This document shows positions 7,258 to 9,675 of a DNA stretch of 9,675 nucleotides, piece after piece (position 1 is the first letter of the stretch; every line of letters starts with the position of its first letter). This DNA comes from Ruminococcus sp. UBA4385 (GTDB lineage: Bacteria > Bacillota_A > Clostridia > Oscillospirales > Ruminococcaceae). Under the pieces are notes generated by a model. It ran no database searches. It was not told where the DNA came from and was given only the letters and a program-made list of their open reading frames with translations. A program made the position numbers and the translations under genes. Location of the stretch: the NCBI GenBank assembly GCA_002391065.1, contig DGRP01000068.1, positions 600 through 10,274 on the forward strand, given 5' to 3'.

Positions 7258-7268
7258 ATGACTAATAA

Positions 7269-7284
7269 TTGTACAAACGTACAA
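7269..7284. repeat. Short inverted repeat upstream of the zinc-ribbon gene promoter
   Basis: TTGTAC (7269-7274) and GTACAA (7279-7284) flank AAAC. It lies about 38 bp upstream of the -35 box. It could be an operator or a second weak hairpin after the terminator; nothing further supports either. Confidence 0.25.
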
Positions 7285-7321
7285 AAAGTTAATTGTTTAT
7301 ACGATTTTTTTATTGTCATTC

Positions 7322-7350
7322 TTGACTTTTGAAAACGTTGGTTGTATACT
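7322..7350 (+). promoter_or_regulatory. Predicted strong sigma-A promoter of the zinc-ribbon membrane protein gene
   Basis: TTGACT (7322-7327) and TATACT (7345-7350) are 17 nt apart, each one mismatch from consensus. The start is expected near 7357, giving a leader of about 88 nt. This vegetative-type promoter contrasts with the likely sporulation control of the neighbouring genes. Confidence 0.75.
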
Positions 7351-7361
7351 GATATTTGACG

Positions 7362-7383
7362 AAGATTCGGCTTTTCGGGTCTT
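7362..7383 (+). promoter_or_regulatory. Hairpin at the 5' end of the leader mRNA
   Basis: AAGATTCG (7362-7369) can pair with CGGGTCTT (7376-7383) through eight pairs including two G-U, with a six-base GCTTTT loop. It starts within a few bases of the predicted transcript start, a position typical of stabilising 5' hairpins. No T-run follows, so it is not a terminator. No known riboswitch is recognised. Confidence 0.3.
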
Positions 7384-7444
7384 TGACAAGATCAGCTTTG
7401 GCGGATATTTCACTTGCCGAAGCGCTATTTAACGGAGGTATAGT

Positions 7445-9382
7445 ATGGATAACAAGATCTTCTGTCCGCAGTGCGGCTCACCCGCAGCAGCAGGCACAAA
7501 GTTCTGCGCTACCTGCGGAGCACAGCTTCCCGCAGCAGCTCCTGCTCCTCAGCAGGCAGCACCACAGCAGCAGGCAGCAGCACCACAGCAGGCTCAGGCA
7601 GCTCAGCAGCCCCAGACACCAAATGATACATACGCTCAGGCAAGACAGACACCGAGAGCTAATCCCGCAGCAGCTCAGGCTCAGCCGGCAGCTACACCGG
7701 CAGCTCAGCCCGTTCCTGCGGCTGACGGCACTCCAAAGGCAGGCGGCAACTGGGTCGCAGACCACAAGAATATACTTATTATAGGCTGTGCAGCTATTGT
7801 TGTTATCATTGCACTGATAGTTATTCTTGTAAACATCTTCAAGTACACAAAGATTGAGGCCAAGGACCTTATCAAGGTAGATTTCAAGGGTATTGACGGC
7901 TCGGGAACAGCTACCGCAGAGCTTAACGCTTATCCTTCATATATGTATCTTGATACAGGCGATATTAAGAGCGCTCTTTCCGACCTTGACTATGATGACG
8001 TTATGGAAGACTTCGATGAAGATGACCTTGACGCTCTCGGAAGCCTTATGGGCGGAAGCAGCTCAAAAGACGCAAAGGAAACAGTCAGCAAGTACCTGTC
8101 TCTTGATAATAAGACTCTGAAAAAGGCTTATGATAATGATGATATGTCCGAGATCAAGAAGATGAGAAAGGCTCTCCTCAAGACTGATGACAAGGACAAC
8201 TACAAGATCACTGCAAAGCTCAGCAAGAGCAAGGGCCTCAAGAACGGCGACAAGATAAAGGTTACTGTAAAGTATCCTGAGTCTTCCCTCAAGGATAAGA
8301 ACATCAAGATCATCAACACTGAATTTGAGGTTGAGGTCAAGGGTCTCCAGAAGGGTACCAAGATTGATCCGTTTGACGGTATCGATGTAAGCTTCTCGGG
8401 CTTTGACGGAAACGGTTCTGCATCTGTAAACTACACCTATAAGGACTGGTCTGATGCAGTAAGCTATGACTACGACTACAGCGATAACCTCAAAAACGGC
8501 GACAGCTACGAAGTAACAGCAAGCTTCTATTATGACCTTACAAAGTCGGGAGATAAGGCTTACTTTAAGTATGACGATAAGTACTATATTATCGACGCTA
8601 AGGATCTTGACGAAAACAACAAGCTCACAAAGACCTACACAGTTGAGGGTCTGACCGAGAGAGAGGAAATTGACCCGTTTGAGGGTATCACTTTCGAGTA
8701 TTCGGGAGCACTTCCTTTCGTTAAGCCTACCTATGTAAACGCTGATTCGGTTAAGTCCGAGATCAAGGACAGCGTATACTTCTCGGTAGACTGCCCTGAA
8801 TACATCGGTGCTGACGGCGAGTTCTCAGTTACCTGCGAGGGTTACTATTCACTTGCTGAAGACGGCTACGTTCTCAAGGGCGCTAACGATGAAGGCGAGG
8901 TTACAAAGACCTTCAAGATCTCCGATCTCAAGGACGTTCCTTCCTACGTTACAAAGGATAACGCAGAAAAAACTCACGAGTTCTATAAGGAGCAGCTTGA
9001 GGAAAAGGTCAAGGAAGCTCAGGAGGGTCTGATAGGTCAGAACTATAGCTGGCTGACAAATGCCGAGGGCAAGATCGAGGAAGCTGATCTTGAGTATTCC
9101 TCAACTTATGTTGCATTCACTAAGGACACTAAGTATGATTACAGCACTGTAAACCGCATCTACTGGCTGTACAAGGTTACCTTCAAGACAGATGAGGGCG
9201 ATGAGGCTGCATTCTACTATCTGTTCTACACCAGCGACATCACCTCTACACCTGACGGCAGCTACACAGACCCCGAAAATATTTACATTTCGTCAACTAC
9301 CGTCAAGAACATGGAAGCATTTAACAAAGACTATGTTGACGGCTATAAGGACGACTTCACTACCGAAAAGGCAGCTTCGTAA
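7445..9382 (+). CDS. Zinc-ribbon single-pass membrane protein with three beta-rich extracellular repeats
   Basis: The 645-residue product starts with a zinc ribbon whose ligands are C7, C10, C21 and C24 (CPQC...CATC). A low-complexity Ala/Pro/Gln linker (about 29-98) and one transmembrane helix (about 109-132) follow. The remaining 510 residues should lie outside the cell. They hold three related units opening at D/G-I positions 147-161, 308-330 and 410-430 (DPFDGID, DPFEGIT), each with a later strand pair such as LKNGDKIKVTV (265-275), LKNGDSYEVTA (349-359) and GADGEFSVT (455-463). The first unit carries an acidic insertion (about 164-250). A helical then mixed C-terminal domain spans about 503-645. 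GGAGGT (7434-7439) is 5 nt before the ATG. Lysine is mostly AAG, and codon use looks biased toward high expression compared with the ger genes. The architecture resembles TcaA-type cell-surface proteins, but I do not recognise a specific function. Confidence 0.9.
   Translation: MDNKIFCPQCGSPAAAGTKFCATCGAQLPAAAPAPQQAAPQQQAAAPQQAQAAQQPQTPNDTYAQARQTPRANPAAAQAQPAATPAAQPVPAADGTPKAGGNWVADHKNILIIGCAAIVVIIALIVILVNIFKYTKIEAKDLIKVDFKGIDGSGTATAELNAYPSYMYLDTGDIKSALSDLDYDDVMEDFDEDDLDALGSLMGGSSSKDAKETVSKYLSLDNKTLKKAYDNDDMSEIKKMRKALLKTDDKDNYKITAKLSKSKGLKNGDKIKVTVKYPESSLKDKNIKIINTEFEVEVKGLQKGTKIDPFDGIDVSFSGFDGNGSASVNYTYKDWSDAVSYDYDYSDNLKNGDSYEVTASFYYDLTKSGDKAYFKYDDKYYIIDAKDLDENNKLTKTYTVEGLTEREEIDPFEGITFEYSGALPFVKPTYVNADSVKSEIKDSVYFSVDCPEYIGADGEFSVTCEGYYSLAEDGYVLKGANDEGEVTKTFKISDLKDVPSYVTKDNAEKTHEFYKEQLEEKVKEAQEGLIGQNYSWLTNAEGKIEEADLEYSSTYVAFTKDTKYDYSTVNRIYWLYKVTFKTDEGDEAAFYYLFYTSDITSTPDGSYTDPENIYISSTTVKNMEAFNKDYVDGYKDDFTTEKAAS
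7553..7591 (+). repeat. In-frame tandem repeat coding for the Ala/Pro/Gln linker
   Basis: An 18-nt unit (7553-7570) coding QAAPQQ is followed directly by a 21-nt copy (7571-7591) coding QAAAPQQ, which differs by one extra AGC triplet. Further GCA/CAG-rich sequence extends to about 7700. The pattern is consistent with slippage in a flexible cytoplasmic linker. Confidence 0.7.
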
Positions 9383-9405
9383 GGAAAGTATTTATATATC
9401 CCGAC

Positions 9406-9436
9406 AGCCCGAGAGCAGAAATGCTCCCGGGCTTTT
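9406..9436 (+). terminator. Intrinsic terminator after the zinc-ribbon gene
   Basis: AGCCCG-A-GAGCA (9406-9417) pairs with TGCTC-C-CGGGCT (9422-9433) around a GAAA tetraloop. There is one A/C mismatch, and TTTT (9433-9436) follows. It begins 24 nt after the stop codon. The GAAA loop and GC-rich stem make this a convincing Rho-independent terminator despite the short T-run. Confidence 0.85.
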
Positions 9437-9471
9437 GCTGTGCGCTGCCCCTGCTGCCTGCGGGAACTATC

Positions 9472-9675
9472 GGGGAGAGACCCTTTTGAAAAAGGGTCCT
9501 CCCCCCGGACCCCCCTCCCTAAAACTTCTGATTTCTTTTTGGCTAGGGGGAGCTGCATTATGACAGAACAGCAAAGTATCGGATTTCTGCTTTCTCGGAT
9601 AGATAGCCTCCCCCTAGCCAAAAAGAGTTAAAAGTCTTTGGAAAGGGGTTTGGGGAAAACCTTTCTTCAGAAAGG
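9472..9675. mobile_element. MITE-like palindromic intergenic repeat element, reaching the right edge
   Basis: The stretch is one large imperfect inverted repeat. The inner arms are a perfect 19-bp pair (9534-9552 and 9608-9626). Outside them, 9481-9533 and 9627-9675 are also recognisably related in inverted orientation (C-runs, AAAACTT/AAGTCTTT, terminal CCTTT..AAAGG). Both ends carry a hairpin: left 9472-9504 (15 pairs with one bulged A) and right 9660-9675 (CCTTTC-TTCA-GAAAGG). The 55-nt centre is non-palindromic. No transposase or target-site duplication is visible, and the right boundary may lie beyond the window. It resembles the non-autonomous palindromic repeats scattered through clostridial intergenic regions, but copy number cannot be checked here. 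Confidence 0.55.
9534..9626. repeat. 19-bp perfect inverted repeat flanking the element centre
   Basis: TCTTTTTGGCTAGGGGGAG (9534-9552) is the exact reverse complement of 9608-9626. The two arms are separated by 55 nt. They form the core of the larger palindromic element. Confidence 0.95.

Noticed and set aside
7330..7343. A cre-like sequence (TGAAAACGTT...) in the spacer of the 7322–7350 promoter.
   Set aside because: Only the left half and centre fit the CcpA consensus; the three last conserved positions fail, so a regulatory site is not supported.
7356..7784. A 142-codon plus-strand frame rich in Gln, Ser and Arg.
   Set aside because: It is a second reading frame of the CAG-rich linker of the zinc-ribbon gene; repetitive DNA keeps it open.

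Overview
The window looks like a chromosomal segment of an endospore-forming gut Clostridium relative, most likely Oscillospiraceae/Ruminococcus-like. That placement is inferred from four things: a complete gerA-type germination operon, a DUF421–DUF4363 gene pair, a GH3 glycosidase with an inserted beta-trefoil, and strong GGAGG Shine-Dalgarno sites throughout. No taxonomic marker gene is present, so the genus is not certain.

Left part (minus strand, 1–2323): a GH3 beta-glycosidase whose last residues run off the left edge. It has its own sigma-A-type promoter (2354–2382) and a small dyad over the predicted start site. Middle left (minus strand, 2421–6067): a tightly overlapping three-gene operon in the order gerAA, gerAB, gerAC. 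It encodes the A, B and C subunits of a nutrient germinant receptor of the spore inner membrane. The two downstream starts (ATG at 4611, TTG at 3545) are chosen from well-placed GGAGG sites that overlap the end of the preceding gene, which implies translational coupling. The C subunit lacks the usual lipoprotein cysteine, and the A subunit has a degenerate Gly-Pro motif.

Centre (6068–6178): a 111-bp divergent intergenic region with a near-perfect 28-bp dyad. Rightward of it are a YetF-like DUF421 membrane protein (6179–6850) and a DUF4363 membrane-anchored protein (6852–7223), closed by an intrinsic terminator (7231–7257). DUF421 proteins have been linked to spore membranes in Bacillus, so the divergent arrangement suggests, without proving, a shared sporulation or germination context.

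Right part (plus strand): a strong sigma-A promoter (7322–7350) and an 88-nt leader drive a 645-residue zinc-ribbon, single-pass membrane protein (7445–9382). Its ectodomain has three related beta-rich repeats. A GC-rich terminator follows (9406–9436). The last 200 bp form a large imperfect palindrome with symmetric hairpins at both ends, probably a MITE-like intergenic repeat reaching the right edge.

I found no RNA gene, CRISPR array, transposase or phage gene. The most notable observations are the non-lipidated GerC, the divergent dyad, the fascin-type insertion in GH3, the repeat architecture of the zinc-ribbon protein and the terminal palindromic element.
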